From assembly GCA_907163225.1 (NCBI GenBank), contig OU015322.1, positions 682,001-746,000 on the forward strand: a stretch of 64,000 nucleotides of DNA, given 5' to 3'. Numbering within the stretch: position 1 is the stretch's first letter; each line of letters starts with the position of its first letter. The DNA comes from an uncultured Rhodocyclaceae bacterium (GTDB lineage: Bacteria > Pseudomonadota > Gammaproteobacteria > Burkholderiales > Rhodocyclaceae). Of the stretch, positions 18,502 to 29,622 are shown piece after piece. The position numbers and the translations under genes were made by a program. Below the pieces are notes generated by a model. The model was not told where the DNA came from. It ran no database searches and worked only from the letters and a program-made list of their open reading frames with translations.

Positions 18502-18813
18502 ATGAACGCCATCAACCGCAATGAACAAAACGCCCTGGCCCGTGCCGTGCTGGAAATCGATGTCAAAAACCATCCGGGTGTCATGTCGCACGTCGTAGGC
18601 CTGTTTTCGCGGCGCTCATACAACGTCGAAGGGATTCTTTGCCTGCCGGTCGGCGACGGCAGCCTGAGCAGAATTTGGCTATTGGTCATCGAAGACCAGC
18701 GTCTGCCGCAAATGATGAAACAGGTCGAAAAACTGGAGGACGTCATCGCGCTGTGTCGGCATAACGCCGAACACGCAGTATTTCAGGATCTGGAAGACTT
18801 CTTTCGGCCCTGA
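18502..18813 (+). CDS. ilvN: acetolactate synthase regulatory subunit (short, ACT domain)
   Basis: The 103-residue ACT-domain subunit (EIDVKNHPGVMSHVVGLFSRRSYNVEGI) starts one base after the ilvB stop. Its length matches IlvN of AHAS I (about 96 residues), not the ~160-residue IlvH. It binds the catalytic subunit and in E. coli confers valine feedback inhibition. The start is the ATG at 18502; an upstream ATG at 18490 lies inside ilvB. Confidence 0.92.
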   Translation: MNAINRNEQNALARAVLEIDVKNHPGVMSHVVGLFSRRSYNVEGILCLPVGDGSLSRIWLLVIEDQRLPQMMKQVEKLEDVIALCRHNAEHAVFQDLEDFFRP

Positions 18814-18838
18814 GTCAGTCCAACCGGAAAGCGAACAA

Positions 18839-19294
18839 TCAGGAAGCTGCCGGATTTTCCCGGCACTTCCGCTTGTATTCGTGGATCAACTCCAACTCGT
18901 CGTCGCTGATCGATTCGAAACGCAAGCCAACCAGTCGACGCTCACCAAGACGTCGAATCCGCATCACGCTGACATAGGCCTCGATTCGCCCGCCCAGATC
19001 GGGTGAATCGATCCGGCAAACACCGACCTCCCCACTCGGTTTGGCCCCAAGCAGGCTGGCGTCGATCAGCACTCCCACGCCGGACACAGAAATGTCGGCC
19101 GCAGGCAACTCAAGGTTATGCCCACCCAGACTCAGGTAAACATGCCCTTTCAGGTAAACGCGGGGGGAGCGTCGACGTTCTCTCACGATAAATTCCCAAC
19201 TGACTGTCGAGCTGACATCTTCCCACGCGTTGCGTTCATTCGCATAGCCACACCCTGAATATGACCTGCAATGTTGCATCGGCATGAATATCAT
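18839..19294 (-). CDS. PilZ domain protein
   Basis: This 151-residue protein has a PilZ domain: ERRRSPRVYL supplies the RxxxR c-di-GMP motif and ADISVSGVGV the D/NxSxxG motif. It probably binds c-di-GMP, but no effector domain is attached. It converges on ilvN with a 25-bp gap and is divergent from the hybrid kinase. The first ~35 residues are not conserved and the true start may be further in. Confidence 0.8.
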   Translation of the reverse strand: MIFMPMQHCRSYSGCGYANERNAWEDVSSTVSWEFIVRERRRSPRVYLKGHVYLSLGGHNLELPAADISVSGVGVLIDASLLGAKPSGEVGVCRIDSPDLGGRIEAYVSVMRIRRLGERRLVGLRFESISDDELELIHEYKRKCRENPAAS

Positions 19295-19365
19295 TCCGAA
19301 GCGCTAAGCACGAATATTCCACATTGCAAACATTTTCCCTTACCGGTGCCTATCACTTTTAGCGT

Positions 19366-22300
19366 ATGATCGTGTCAAAAAAAGGGGCTTCTGTCTGCTT
19401 CATGGCATTCCATCGTGCACTGCTTTTCCTGCTGCTTTACGCCGTACTGAGTTTGTCTCATGCGCAATCCGGCGTGCGCCTGACGCAGGACACATACTCG
19501 ATTGCCGTTCGGCCACACATCGAAGTCCTGGAGGACGCTGCTGGCCAGTTGCGGTTCGAAGAACTGGAAAACCCAGAAATTGCCAGTAAATTCCAGAAAA
19601 TTTCGGGGACAAGTGATCTCAACTTCGGTTACTCCACCGCTACGTACTGGCTGCGCCTGAAACTGGCGCCGGAAGCAAACGCACTTCCGCGCTGGTTACT
19701 GGAAATTGCCTATCCCTCGCTGGACGAGGTCAGATTCTTTACGCGCCAGGGAAACGATGTCATCGAAAAAATTGCTGGCGACCTCCAGCCTTTTTCGGCC
19801 AGGCCATTCGTCCACCGCAACCTGGTCTTTCCGATTGATCTGACGCCTGGCGTTGAACAGACCATTTATCTTCGCGTCAGCTCTCAAGGCAGCCTGACCC
19901 TGCCATTGACCCTTTGGTCGCCTTCCGCTTTGCAGGCCTACGATCAGCCCTCCTACGGCATTTTGTCGACCTATTTCGGCATGCTGATGGCGCTGGGTCT
20001 CTACAACCTGCTGCTCTATTTTTCGCTGCGCGAGCGCATCTATCTAAGCTACGTCGCCTGCCTTGCCGGGATGGTCATTGCCCAACTATCCATTTTTGGT
20101 CTGGGCAACCAGTTTTTCTGGCCAGGATCGCCAGCCTGGGGAAATCTCGCCTTGCCTGTCGGCTTCTGCCTGACCGGCTACTTCGGCGCGATGTTTACTC
20201 GCCAATTTCTCAACACCGCCACGAACTTGCCCACCTTCGACAAGCTGTTCCAATATCTGCAAATGGGCTGTATAGGCGCAGCCCTGATTGCCGTTTTCTA
20301 TTCCTATCGTCCGGGCGGCATAGCAACTGCGATCGTTGGCTCGGCATTTTCTCTCACGGCAGTTGCCTGCGGCCTGATTGCCCTCAAGCGCCGCCAGCCC
20401 GGTGCCGGGCTGTTCTTGACCGCCTGGACCTTGCTTCTGCTGGGCGTCATCATGTTGTCCATGCGGACACTGAACTGGTTGCCGACGACCCTGCTGACGA
20501 CTTACGGGATGCAGATCGGATCCGCTCTTGAGATGCTTCTTTTCTCCTTTGCGCTGGCCGACCGTATCCACGCTTTGCGTCGAGACAAGGAACATGCCCA
20601 AGCGGATGCGCTTCAAGCGGAACGAATGGCCAGGACAACCCTCGAACGATCTGAAAAAGAGCTTGAAGCACGAATTGCGCTACGCACGACCGAGCTGGCT
20701 GAAACAAATGAGCACTCGCGCAAACTGGCAGCGATGCTGCGCCTTATGTGCGATAACGTCACCGACATGATCTGGGCAAAAGACCTGGAAAATCGTTACA
20801 TCTTCGCCAACAAGGCTATGAGCGAAGGTCTCTTGATGGCCCGCGACACTGATGAACCGGTCGGAAAATCCGATCTCTTCTTTGCCCTTCGCGAGCGAGA
20901 AAGTCATCCGGAAAACCCGGAATGGCATACCTTCGGAGAGCTTTGCCAGAATACCGACACGATCACACTGGAAGGTGGCGTTCCATCCTCATTTGATGAA
21001 TTCGGAAACGTTCAGGGAAAACTGCTCTACCTCGACGTGCGCAAGGCTCCATTTCGCAACGAGGACGGCATAGTCATCGGAACGGTCGGTTCAGGCCGAA
21101 ACGTGACTGAACGCAAACAGATCGAAGCGGAGCTCGAGCGATACCATAATCATCTGGAACAGCTGGTCGAAGAACGAACCGCCGCCTTGTCGATCGCCAA
21201 GGAAGCTGCTGAATCGGCCAATCGGGCGAAGACGACCTTTCTCGCCAACATGAGTCACGAGTTGCGCACGCCGATGAACGGCATCATGGGCATGACCAAT
21301 CTCGCCTTGCGCCGGGCTACCGATAGCAAGCAAATCGAGCAGCTCAACAAGGTCAAGCTTGCTTCGGAACACCTGTTGGGCATCATCACCGACATTCTTG
21401 ATATCTCGAAAATTGAAGCTGAGCGATTTCATCTGGAATGCGTCGAGTTCGATTTACCGACAGTCCTTGAAACGCTGAACACATTGGCCCGTCCACCAGC
21501 CAATGAAAAAGGGCTTCAACTGACTGTCAATGCCCCATCCTATCCGTGCCCGAATCTGAAGGGCGACCCTTCTCGGCTTGGGCAGGTACTGCTCAATCTG
21601 ACCAACAACGCCATCAAATTTACACCCAGCGGGTCAGTTGCGATTTCCGCAACAATGGCTGACGAAACGCCGAAAAACCTGGTGCTTCGCTTCGAAGTCC
21701 GAGATACGGGTATCGGTATCTCGGCAGACGATCAACGCAAGCTTTTCAGCCCGTTTGTCCAAGCCGATGCCTCAACCACCCGGAAATATGGCGGCACCGG
21801 ACTGGGACTGGCCATCTGCAAAAGCCTGGTCAAATTGATGGGGGGAGCCATTGGCATTTCAAGCCAGCGCGGTTCTGGCAGTACCTTCTGGTTCACAGCA
21901 AAATTTGAAAAGGCCAGCCAGCCAGCGTTTGTACCCGTTTCTGAAAACCTGGAGACTGCCGAAGAGAGGCTTCAAAGCGCCCATGCCGGCGCGCGGATAC
22001 TGGTCGCCGAAGACGAGCCGATCAATCAGGAGGTTGCACGCGAACTGCTGGAAACTGCCGGCCTGGTCGTCGATATGGCCAGTGATGGCGTTGAGGCGGT
22101 AGAGATGGCAAAGCGAACCCGCTACGATCTCATCCTGCTGGATCTTCGCATGCCCAACATGAATGGCTTTGAGGCCGCAAAAGCCATCCGGGAGCTACCC
22201 GGCGGCGATACGATTCCGATTCTCGCGCTGACCGCGAACGCTTTTTCGGATGACCGGCAACTCTGCATGGATGCAGGAATGGACGAACACATCAAAAAGC

Positions 22301-22395
22301 CGGTCAAGCCGGAGGAGCTGTTCGAGACACTCATCAACTGGCTGTCAAAGCCCAGAAAACCAGCCTTGATAGAGGCATCCGATCAGTCCTTGTAG
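19366..22395 (+). CDS. 7TMR-DISM hybrid sensor histidine kinase
   Basis: This 1009-residue protein has a signal peptide, a periplasmic 7TMR-DISMED2 ligand domain (about 40-175) and a seven-helix 7TMR-DISM membrane module (about 195-400). A coiled coil, a PAS domain (about 455-585), HisKA with [11 protein letters not shown], HATPase (GTGLGLAIC) and a receiver (VAEDEP, LLDLRMP) follow. DISMED2 domains are thought to bind carbohydrate-like ligands. Start uncertain: ATG at 19366 or the better signal-peptide start at 19402. No obvious partner is adjacent. Kinase and receiver closely resemble those of the hybrid kinase at 52.9-55.5 kb. Confidence 0.9.
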   Translation: MIVSKKGASVCFMAFHRALLFLLLYAVLSLSHAQSGVRLTQDTYSIAVRPHIEVLEDAAGQLRFEELENPEIASKFQKISGTSDLNFGYSTATYWLRLKLAPEANALPRWLLEIAYPSLDEVRFFTRQGNDVIEKIAGDLQPFSARPFVHRNLVFPIDLTPGVEQTIYLRVSSQGSLTLPLTLWSPSALQAYDQPSYGILSTYFGMLMALGLYNLLLYFSLRERIYLSYVACLAGMVIAQLSIFGLGNQFFWPGSPAWGNLALPVGFCLTGYFGAMFTRQFLNTATNLPTFDKLFQYLQMGCIGAALIAVFYSYRPGGIATAIVGSAFSLTAVACGLIALKRRQPGAGLFLTAWTLLLLGVIMLSMRTLNWLPTTLLTTYGMQIGSALEMLLFSFALADRIHALRRDKEHAQADALQAERMARTTLERSEKELEARIALRTTELAETNEHSRKLAAMLRLMCDNVTDMIWAKDLENRYIFANKAMSEGLLMARDTDEPVGKSDLFFALRERESHPENPEWHTFGELCQNTDTITLEGGVPSSFDEFGNVQGKLLYLDVRKAPFRNEDGIVIGTVGSGRNVTERKQIEAELERYHNHLEQLVEERTAALSIAKEAAESANRAKTTFLANMSHELRTPMNGIMGMTNLALRRATDSKQIEQLNKVKLASEHLLGIITDILDISKIEAERFHLECVEFDLPTVLETLNTLARPPANEKGLQLTVNAPSYPCPNLKGDPSRLGQVLLNLTNNAIKFTPSGSVAISATMADETPKNLVLRFEVRDTGIGISADDQRKLFSPFVQADASTTRKYGGTGLGLAICKSLVKLMGGAIGISSQRGSGSTFWFTAKFEKASQPAFVPVSENLETAEERLQSAHAGARILVAEDEPINQEVARELLETAGLVVDMASDGVEAVEMAKRTRYDLILLDLRMPNMNGFEAAKAIRELPGGDTIPILALTANAFSDDRQLCMDAGMDEHIKKPVKPEELFETLINWLSKPRKPALIEASDQSL

Positions 22396-22444
22396 TGCGC
22401 TACGGCGGCTATACTTCGGCTCATCGCAACCGACCGTCGTATCC

Positions 22445-23269
22445 ATGACCCAACCCATCAACTGGCAAAGCGCCCACACCTACAACGATATACTTTTCGA
22501 CACCGCCGAAGGTATCGCCAGGATCACCATCAACCGACCGGAACGGCGCAACGCCTTCCGCCCGGAAACGGTCAATGAGCTGATCGACGCCTTTCATCGC
22601 GCCCATCGCGACAACACTGTCGGCGCCATCATCCTGACCGGTGCGGGTCACGAGGCGTTCTGCTCGGGCGGCGACCAGAAGGTACGCGGCGCCGAGGGCT
22701 ATATTGACGAAGGCGGCACGCCGCACCTCAATGTTCTCGATTTGCAAATGCAGATTCGCCGCCTGCCCAAGCCGGTCGTCGCCATGGTCGCCGGCTTTGC
22801 CATTGGTGGCGGCCACGTGCTGCACCTGGTCTGCGACCTGTCGATTGCCGCCGAAAACGCCCGCTTCGGCCAGACCGGGCCGCGCGTCGGCAGCTTCGAC
22901 GCCGGCCTCGGCGCCGGGCTCATGGCACGCACTATCGGGTTAAAACGCGCCAAGGAAATCTGGTTGCTCTGCCGTCAGTACGACGCCGCCACCGCGCTCG
23001 ACTGGGGGCTGGTCAACGCCGTTGTGCCGGTTGAAAAACTCGAAGAAGAAACCGTGAACTGGTGTCGCGACATGCTCAAACTATCGCCCATGGCGCTACG
23101 CATGATCAAGGCCGGTTTCAATGCCGACACCGACGGACTGGCCGGCATCCAGGAACTGGCCGGCAATGCCACCGGCCTGTTCTACATGAGCGAGGAAGGC
23201 CAGGAAGGACGCAACGCCTGGCTGGAACGCCGCCCCCCCAATTTCGGAAAGTACCGCAAGCGGCCGTGA
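22445..23269 (+). CDS. menB: 1,4-dihydroxy-2-naphthoyl-CoA synthase
   Basis: This 274-residue crotonase-fold enzyme shows the MenB-specific [12 protein letters not shown] followed by a mobile loop, plus [19 protein letters not shown] and the [11 protein letters not shown] active-site loop. MenB closes the second ring of the menaquinone naphthoquinone from o-succinylbenzoyl-CoA. It overlaps menC by 4 bp (GTGA), supporting the assignment over a generic enoyl-CoA hydratase. The neighbouring CoA transferase is not part of the classical pathway. Confidence 0.85.
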   Translation: MTQPINWQSAHTYNDILFDTAEGIARITINRPERRNAFRPETVNELIDAFHRAHRDNTVGAIILTGAGHEAFCSGGDQKVRGAEGYIDEGGTPHLNVLDLQMQIRRLPKPVVAMVAGFAIGGGHVLHLVCDLSIAAENARFGQTGPRVGSFDAGLGAGLMARTIGLKRAKEIWLLCRQYDAATALDWGLVNAVVPVEKLEEETVNWCRDMLKLSPMALRMIKAGFNADTDGLAGIQELAGNATGLFYMSEEGQEGRNAWLERRPPNFGKYRKRP

Positions 23270-24276
23270 AGATCGTTGCCGCCAACTGGCTGCCCTACGC
23301 CTTGCCGCTCAAGCACCCGTGGCTTACCAGCCAGGGCGAGCTCAGCGAACGTCAGGGACGCCTGCTTCGGCTGCAAACCGCCGATGGCCTGACCGGTTGG
23401 GGTGACTGTGCGCCGCTCCCGGAATTCGGTATCAGCGAGGAATCTGCGACAGCCTTCGCCGAGGAATGCGCTCACCTTGATCTCATCGCCCAGCAAGCCG
23501 GGCTGCCACTTCATGCCTGGCTCAGCGGCGAGCCACCGGCGAACAATCTCTCGACCATGGAAGCAAGCACTGGTCTCACGGTCAACCGGAATTTGGGCTC
23601 AATTTTGACATGCTCACCCGCCGCGCTGGCTGACGCTGCGGAGGCCGGTTTTTGCGTCCTCAAACTGAAAGTCGGCGTCGGCCCGATCAATGACGAAATC
23701 GCTGCCCTGCGCCAACTCGCCGCCGCTTTGCCGGCCGGGCTGCAGCTGCGCCTTGACGCCAACCGCGGCTGGCATTTTGCCGATGCGCAATATTTCATCA
23801 CGGCCTGTGCCGACCTGCCAGTCGAAGGCCTAGAAGAACCGCTGGCCGACCCAACTTTCGATTTTCTGCAAAAACTGCAGTTGACCGCAGCATTCCCGCT
23901 GGCCATCGACGAGTCGGTCGACCTGCTCGACCCCCACTTTTTCCGCCATCCACCGGTGCGCCGTATTGTCATCAAACCCGCCCGCCACGGCGGCCTTCTG
24001 AGCAGCGTCGAATTAGCCTTGCGGGCCCGCGCTTCTGGGCTGGAAGTCATTGTCACATCCAGCCTGGAAAGCAGCTGTGGCCTGCTCGCCTGCGCCCATC
24101 TGGCGGCGGCTGTTGCGCCGTTGGCGGTACATGGCCTGGCGACAGCCGACTGGTTTTCAGGGGATACCGGCCTGGCACCGCGCATTCTCAACGGTCGCTT
24201 GCAACTGCCGGATTGCGCCGGCCTTGGCTTTCAACACCTCGACCCGGCTACAGCCCCAGACGCCCCTGTGTCGTGA
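23266..24276 (+). CDS. menC: o-succinylbenzoate synthase-like enolase-superfamily enzyme
   Basis: The 336-residue enolase-superfamily protein has the expected catalytic set in order: KLK (Lys-x-Lys), LDANRGW (Asp), LEEPL (Glu), IDES (Asp) and IKPARHGG (Lys). MenC dehydrates SHCHC to o-succinylbenzoate, and the overlap with menB supports that role over a dipeptide epimerase. The GTG start at 23266 lies in the menB stop. It carries two dispersed-repeat copies (23577-23608 and 23861-23892) in opposite orientations, the densest intragenic pair in the window. Confidence 0.8.
   Translation: MKIVAANWLPYALPLKHPWLTSQGELSERQGRLLRLQTADGLTGWGDCAPLPEFGISEESATAFAEECAHLDLIAQQAGLPLHAWLSGEPPANNLSTMEASTGLTVNRNLGSILTCSPAALADAAEAGFCVLKLKVGVGPINDEIAALRQLAAALPAGLQLRLDANRGWHFADAQYFITACADLPVEGLEEPLADPTFDFLQKLQLTAAFPLAIDESVDLLDPHFFRHPPVRRIVIKPARHGGLLSSVELALRARASGLEVIVTSSLESSCGLLACAHLAAAVAPLAVHGLATADWFSGDTGLAPRILNGRLQLPDCAGLGFQHLDPATAPDAPVS
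23577..23608 (+). repeat. uptake-signal-like repeat, copy 7
   Basis: CACGGTCAACCGG, then AATTT and AATTTT. Inside menC, sense. Confidence 0.8.
23861..23892 (-). repeat. uptake-signal-like repeat, copy 8
   Basis: TGCTGCGGTCAAC, then TTTTT and GAAAAT. Inside menC, antisense. Confidence 0.7.
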
Positions 24277-24793
24277 ATACCTTGTCGGCCATGTCGTAAC
24301 CGATGGCCTCGATGTGATCGAGAATCCCCGTCTCGAAGCCGCTTAATTTCGCACCGGTGGTTTCCATCCAGACATTGGCCAGTTCGACCGGGCTCAGCGA
24401 ACTCGAACTTCCATCCGGCAGACTGAGTACTGCCTCGAAATCGTCCTGCCAGCACTTTCCAGGCGCATAGCGCGAGCCAATATACTGCATTTCATGGGTG
24501 GCCTCATGCCGCTCAAAAGGACGCCAGGAGCCACGCACATTGCAGACAAACGCACTGCCATCCGGCAGCGGAATACACGAGGCGATCCGCTTTTCGTGCC
24601 CTTGCCCGGCGTGACTGAAATGAATCGTCTTCAGTCCCCTTTCCTGCAGCATGGGCAAAATCTGATGGGCAATCAACCAGGATTCGACTTCAGAAATGCC
24701 GTCCATAATCAGCCTCGCCAGGTCGCTGCTAATTTTTGCCTGATGGACCAGCGCGCTGGCGGATTGCGGCCAATCGAAGGTAATCTGTTTCAC
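24248..24793 (-). CDS. hypothetical protein
   Basis: This 181-residue soluble protein has no family I recognise. It has a well-formed start and codon use like its neighbours, and its 3' end overlaps menC by 29 bp on the opposite strand. Features include WRPFERHEATHEMQYIGSR near the middle and a C-terminal LSGFETGILDHIEAIGYDMADKV. No signal peptide, membrane segment or cofactor motif is evident. Confidence 0.55.
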   Translation of the reverse strand: MKQITFDWPQSASALVHQAKISSDLARLIMDGISEVESWLIAHQILPMLQERGLKTIHFSHAGQGHEKRIASCIPLPDGSAFVCNVRGSWRPFERHEATHEMQYIGSRYAPGKCWQDDFEAVLSLPDGSSSSLSPVELANVWMETTGAKLSGFETGILDHIEAIGYDMADKVFTTQGRLGL

Positions 24794-25920
<1,127 letters not shown>

Positions 25921-26016
25921 AAAACGACCGCCGCCCAAGGCCGACTACCTCCCTGACAGGGAATATCCCAGCGCAACTCCACTGGATGATATCTTCTGAC
26001 TCCCGCTGAATTTTCC

Positions 26017-27219
26017 ATGCCGAGCATCATGCAAAAAAACACTGAAAATCAATCCAGAGGCCCCCTGGCTGGCATCAAGGTCGTCGAATTCGCCGGCATC
26101 GGCCCCGGACCATTCTGCGGCATGCTGCTTGCGGACATGGGCGCCGACGTCACCCTGCTGGAGCGCGCCGGCGGCACTTTTGCCTCACAGCTGTTTGGTG
26201 GCGGCCGCAAGGCAGTGGCCAATCGCGGCAAAAAATCGCTGTGCATCGATCTCAAGCACCCCGAAGCCCGAAGCCTCGTCCTGAAACTAATCGAGGAAGC
26301 TGACGTGCTGATCGAGGGCTTTCGCCCCGGTGTTATGGAGCGCCTCGGCTTTGGCCCGGACGAATGCCTGGCCCTGAACCCGCGCCTAATCTACGGGCGA
26401 ATGACCGGCTGGGGCCAAACAGGCCCACTCGCCCCGCGCGCCGGACATGACGCGAATTATGCGGCGATTGCCGGGGTGCTGGACACCGGGCGTCGCCACG
26501 GTGGCGCCCCATGGGCACCACCGACGCTGGTTGGCGACATGGGAGGCGGCGGACTCATGTTGGCCTGGGGAATTGCCTGCGCCTTGATTGAAACCCAGCG
26601 CTCAGGCCTGGGTCAGGTAATCGATGCTGCAATGTGCGAAGGCGCAGCGACACTCGCGCACGGCCTGTTCAATCTTGAAGCCCTGGGTGAATGGCAGGGC
26701 CAATGCGCCATCGACTCCAGCGCCCCGTTCTACGATGTCTATCAATGTTCCGACGACGAGTGGATCAGCGTCTGCCCGCTCGAACCCCAGTTTTACAAAG
26801 CCTTTATCGATCGCCTTGGACTCGCCGGCGACCCCGATTTCGCGGGCAAGCAATATGACACCGCGGGCTGGCCAACCAGAAAGGAACGCCTGACTGCGAT
26901 TTTCAAGTCAGCCCCGCGCGACCACTGGAACGCGCTGTTTGACGATACCGACGATTGCGTGTGGCCAGTTCTCACCATGACCGATGCGCCGTCACATCCA
27001 CACAACGTGGCTCGTGAAGCGTTTATCGAGGTCGCAGGCGTGAAACAGCCGTCACCGGCGCCCAAGCTATCGAGGACACCGGGAGAGATTCGAATGCCAC
27101 CGCCGTTGCTCGGCGAACACTCGCGCGAACGACTGGCCACATTGGGTCTGTCCGCCGAGGAAATTGATCGGCTGGTAGCCGCTGGGGTGATCAGCGATCC
27201 CATCCAATTCAAGAACTAG
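26017..27219 (+). CDS. CaiB/BaiF family CoA transferase or alpha-methylacyl-CoA racemase
   Basis: This 400-residue protein belongs to the class III CoA-transferase/racemase family: GIKVVEFAGIGPGPFCGMLLADMGADV, NRGKKSLCIDLK, the YGRMTGWGQTGPL loop and AGHDANYAAIAGVL. GPFCGM and AGHD..Y resemble alpha-methylacyl-CoA racemase, which inverts 2-methylacyl-CoA. Without a clear operon partner, racemase against CoA transferase cannot be decided. Confidence 0.82.
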   Translation: MPSIMQKNTENQSRGPLAGIKVVEFAGIGPGPFCGMLLADMGADVTLLERAGGTFASQLFGGGRKAVANRGKKSLCIDLKHPEARSLVLKLIEEADVLIEGFRPGVMERLGFGPDECLALNPRLIYGRMTGWGQTGPLAPRAGHDANYAAIAGVLDTGRRHGGAPWAPPTLVGDMGGGGLMLAWGIACALIETQRSGLGQVIDAAMCEGAATLAHGLFNLEALGEWQGQCAIDSSAPFYDVYQCSDDEWISVCPLEPQFYKAFIDRLGLAGDPDFAGKQYDTAGWPTRKERLTAIFKSAPRDHWNALFDDTDDCVWPVLTMTDAPSHPHNVAREAFIEVAGVKQPSPAPKLSRTPGEIRMPPPLLGEHSRERLATLGLSAEEIDRLVAAGVISDPIQFKN

Positions 27220-27295
27220 TGGGCGGAAAAATACTGCGTGGTGGCTGGTGAGCGTCAGGCATTTTCTGCAACCGTAGCAGCAGCGACTGGCCTTG

Positions 27296-27327
27296 GGGTC
27301 AACCGGAAAAAACAGCAAATTCAAAAG
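27296..27327 (+). repeat. uptake-signal-like repeat, copy 10
   Basis: GGGTCAACCGG, then AAAAAA and AAATTCAA. Intergenic between the CoA transferase and phaR, convergent. Confidence 0.8.
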
Positions 27328-27371
27328 ACTGGCTGGAAAGCCAAACCGGGCAGCATGGCTACCCGGGAGCG

Positions 27372-27932
27372 TTACTTTTCGCTCTTGTCACCTGGGTTGT
27401 ATTGAAAACCGGTGAACATGGTTCGCGTCTGAGTCTGCATTTGGTCCTGCATCGACTGAAACATTTTTTTTGACTGATCCATGTAGGCAGTCATCATGTT
27501 CTGCATAGCCGGCTGCTGGAAGTTCAGGAACTGATTCCAGAAATCCGCTTGCATGTGGGTATTATCCCCGCCATTCGGGCCGTACAGGGTGCGCGACTGT
27601 TCCTGCAGCTTGCCCTGAAAATCCACGAACGTTCGCATGTTGTTTTCTAGGTACTTACCCAGCATGCCCTGCATCGTGCTGCCGTAGAATCGAACGAAGC
27701 CGGAAAGCAGTTCGCTGGAGAACATCGGCATGCCGCCCGACTCTTCTTCAAGAATGATCTGGAGCAAAATGCTGCGGGTCAAATCCTCGTTGGTCTTGGC
27801 ATCGACTACTTGAAAGGTCTCAAACTTAAGGACCAATTCCTTCACATCAGTCAGCGTGATATACGCACTCGTCTTGGTGTCATAGAGACGACGATTGGGG
27901 TACTTCTTGATCATGCGTACCGGTTCCGACAT
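27372..27932 (-). CDS. phaR: polyhydroxyalkanoate synthesis repressor
   Basis: The 186-residue protein starts MSEPVRMIKKYPNRRLYDT, the hallmark of the PHB/PHA accumulation regulator DNA-binding domain, and continues with the ITLTDVKELV repeat. The Met/Gln-rich C-terminus probably binds PHA granules. PhaR represses phasin and pha genes and releases DNA when granules form. GAGG precedes the ATG at 27932. It is the last gene of the minus-strand pha locus, separated from phaB by a terminator. Confidence 0.95.
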   Translation of the reverse strand: MSEPVRMIKKYPNRRLYDTKTSAYITLTDVKELVLKFETFQVVDAKTNEDLTRSILLQIILEEESGGMPMFSSELLSGFVRFYGSTMQGMLGKYLENNMRTFVDFQGKLQEQSRTLYGPNGGDNTHMQADFWNQFLNFQQPAMQNMMTAYMDQSKKMFQSMQDQMQTQTRTMFTGFQYNPGDKSEK

Positions 27933-27969
27933 GCGGTGATCCTCAAGGAATGATTTAGTGCAGCGCAAC

Positions 27970-27975
27970 ATTATA
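27970..27975 (-). promoter_or_regulatory. candidate phaR -10 element
   Basis: TATAAT occurs on the minus strand 38 bp before the phaR ATG, directly after the phaB terminator T-run. A clear -35 hexamer is not visible. Confidence 0.35.
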
Positions 27976-27983
27976 GCAAAAAA

Positions 27984-28007
27984 AACGGGCGCTCTAGAGC
28001 GCCCGTT
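27984..28007 (-). terminator. terminator between phaB and phaR
   Basis: A perfect 24-bp palindrome (half-site AACGGGCGCTCT) is followed on the minus strand by eight T. It ends the phaC-phaB-phaB transcript. Confidence 0.85.
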
Positions 28008-28063
28008 CCTGTTGCGTCGCAAAATTTCAGCAATATTTCATGCTAAAAGCTGCAACATTTTTT

Positions 28064-28807
28064 TTACTGGTAGTACAGACCACCGTTGATGTTCATGGTG
28101 GCACCGGTCATGAACGCTGCCAGATCGGAAGCCAGGTAGGCGCAGGCGCCACCGATTTCTTCCGGCTTGGCCAGACGCTTCATCGGCACGGTGTCGATGA
28201 TGGACTGCAGCACTTCCGGCTTGATCGCCATAACCATCTTGGTGGCCACATAGCCCGGGCAGATGACATTGACGGTCACGCCCTTGGCGGCCAGTTCGGC
28301 AGCCAGTGCCTTGGAGAAGCCGATCACACCAGCCTTGGCGGCGGAGTAGTTGGTCTGGCCAGCTTGACCCTTGACGCCATTGACGGAGGAGATGTTCACG
28401 ATGCGACCCCAGCCACGCTCGGCCATCTTGGCGGAGACTTGCTTGGTCATGTTGAACAGGGAGGTCAGGTTGGTGGCGATCACTGCATCCCAGCCGTCAC
28501 GTTCCATCTTGGCGAACATGCGGTCACGGGTGATACCGGCATTGTTGATCAGGATGTCTACCTGACCGCAAGCGGCTTCAGCTTCGGCAACCATCTTCTG
28601 GCAGTCTTCCAGCGAAGAGACGTCGCCGGCAACACAAACGAAATCCTTGAAGCCGGCTTCGGCCATTTCAGCCAGCCAGGCATCCTTGTTGTCGAATTGC
28701 GGGTGGTAAGAAGCGACCACCTTGTGGCCAGCCTTGGCCAGTTCCTGACAGATTGCGGTTCCAAGACCACCCATAGCGCCGGTAACGAGAGCAACACGTT
28801 GAGTCAT
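28064..28807 (-). CDS. phaB: acetoacetyl-CoA reductase
   Basis: The 247-residue short-chain dehydrogenase has the NADPH site TGAMGGLG, NNAG, catalytic Ser in NISSVNG and YSAAK (Tyr, Lys). It reduces acetoacetyl-CoA to (R)-3-hydroxybutyryl-CoA for PHB synthesis. It is the second of two adjacent phaB-type genes below phaC; the upstream copy is clearly a paralogue. Confidence 0.93.
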   Translation of the reverse strand: MTQRVALVTGAMGGLGTAICQELAKAGHKVVASYHPQFDNKDAWLAEMAEAGFKDFVCVAGDVSSLEDCQKMVAEAEAACGQVDILINNAGITRDRMFAKMERDGWDAVIATNLTSLFNMTKQVSAKMAERGWGRIVNISSVNGVKGQAGQTNYSAAKAGVIGFSKALAAELAAKGVTVNVICPGYVATKMVMAIKPEVLQSIIDTVPMKRLAKPEEIGGACAYLASDLAAFMTGATMNINGGLYYQ

Positions 28808-28857
28808 AGTTATTCCTTCCTGTTGTTAAATAGTACTGGGGTAAAAAATTACGCCGG

Positions 28858-29598
28858 TCAGAACATGTGCTGACCACCGTTGATGGAAATATTGGCACCC
28901 GTCACGAATGCCGCTTCATCTGAGGCAAGGTAAGCAACGAGGCCGGCGATTTCTTCCGGTTTGCCCAATCGATTGACCGGGATCTGCGGCAGGATCTTTG
29001 AATCGAGAATTTCCTGCGGGATGGCCGTCACCATCTTGGTGCCGATATATCCCGGTGAAATCGTGTTGACCGTGACGCCCTGCTTGGCCACTTCCAGCGC
29101 CAGCGCCTTGGTGAAACCGTGCATGCCGGCCTTGGCTGCAGAATAGTTGGTCTGACCGAAAGCACCTTTCTGACCGTTGACCGATGAAACATTGATAATG
29201 CGGCCCCATTTGCGCTCCATCATGCCTTCCATGACCTGCTTGGTCATGTTGAAGACGGAGTCGAGATTGGTGTGCATCACCGCATCCCAGTCGCCCTTGG
29301 TCATCTTCTTGAAAGTCATGTCGCGGGTGATGCCCGCGTTGTTAACCAGCACGTCGACCGGGCCAACCTCTTTGGTGACTGTTTCAACGCATTCATGGGC
29401 CGAGTCGAAATCGGTCACGTCGCACGGGTAAGCCTTGAAGCCGTAACCCATGTTGTTCATACCCTTCAACCAGTCAATCACCTTCGGATTTCCTGGTGAA
29501 TAGGTCGTCACCACCTTGAAGCCCAGCGCAGCCAGCTTGATACAAACGGCCTCGCCAAGGCCACCCATGCCTCCAGTAACCAGTGCAACTCGCGACAT
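28858..29598 (-). CDS. phaB: acetoacetyl-CoA reductase, tandem paralogue
   Basis: The 246-residue short-chain dehydrogenase has TGGMGGLG, NNAGITRD, NVSSVNGQKGAFGQTNYSAAKAG and a C-terminal SINGGQHMF, as in PhaB. It lies 24 bp below phaC and 50 bp above the second copy. The two diverge mainly in the segment around residues 30-60, suggesting different cofactor or acyl preference. Both keep the full catalytic set. Confidence 0.92.
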   Translation of the reverse strand: MSRVALVTGGMGGLGEAVCIKLAALGFKVVTTYSPGNPKVIDWLKGMNNMGYGFKAYPCDVTDFDSAHECVETVTKEVGPVDVLVNNAGITRDMTFKKMTKGDWDAVMHTNLDSVFNMTKQVMEGMMERKWGRIINVSSVNGQKGAFGQTNYSAAKAGMHGFTKALALEVAKQGVTVNTISPGYIGTKMVTAIPQEILDSKILPQIPVNRLGKPEEIAGLVAYLASDEAAFVTGANISINGGQHMF

Positions 29599-29622
29599 TG
29601 TTAATCCCTCATCGAGAAGTTT

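Noticed and set aside
18805..18835. TCCAACCGGAAAGCGAACAAT after ilvN
   Set aside because: May be an eroded repeat copy but the GCGGTC core is missing; not counted.
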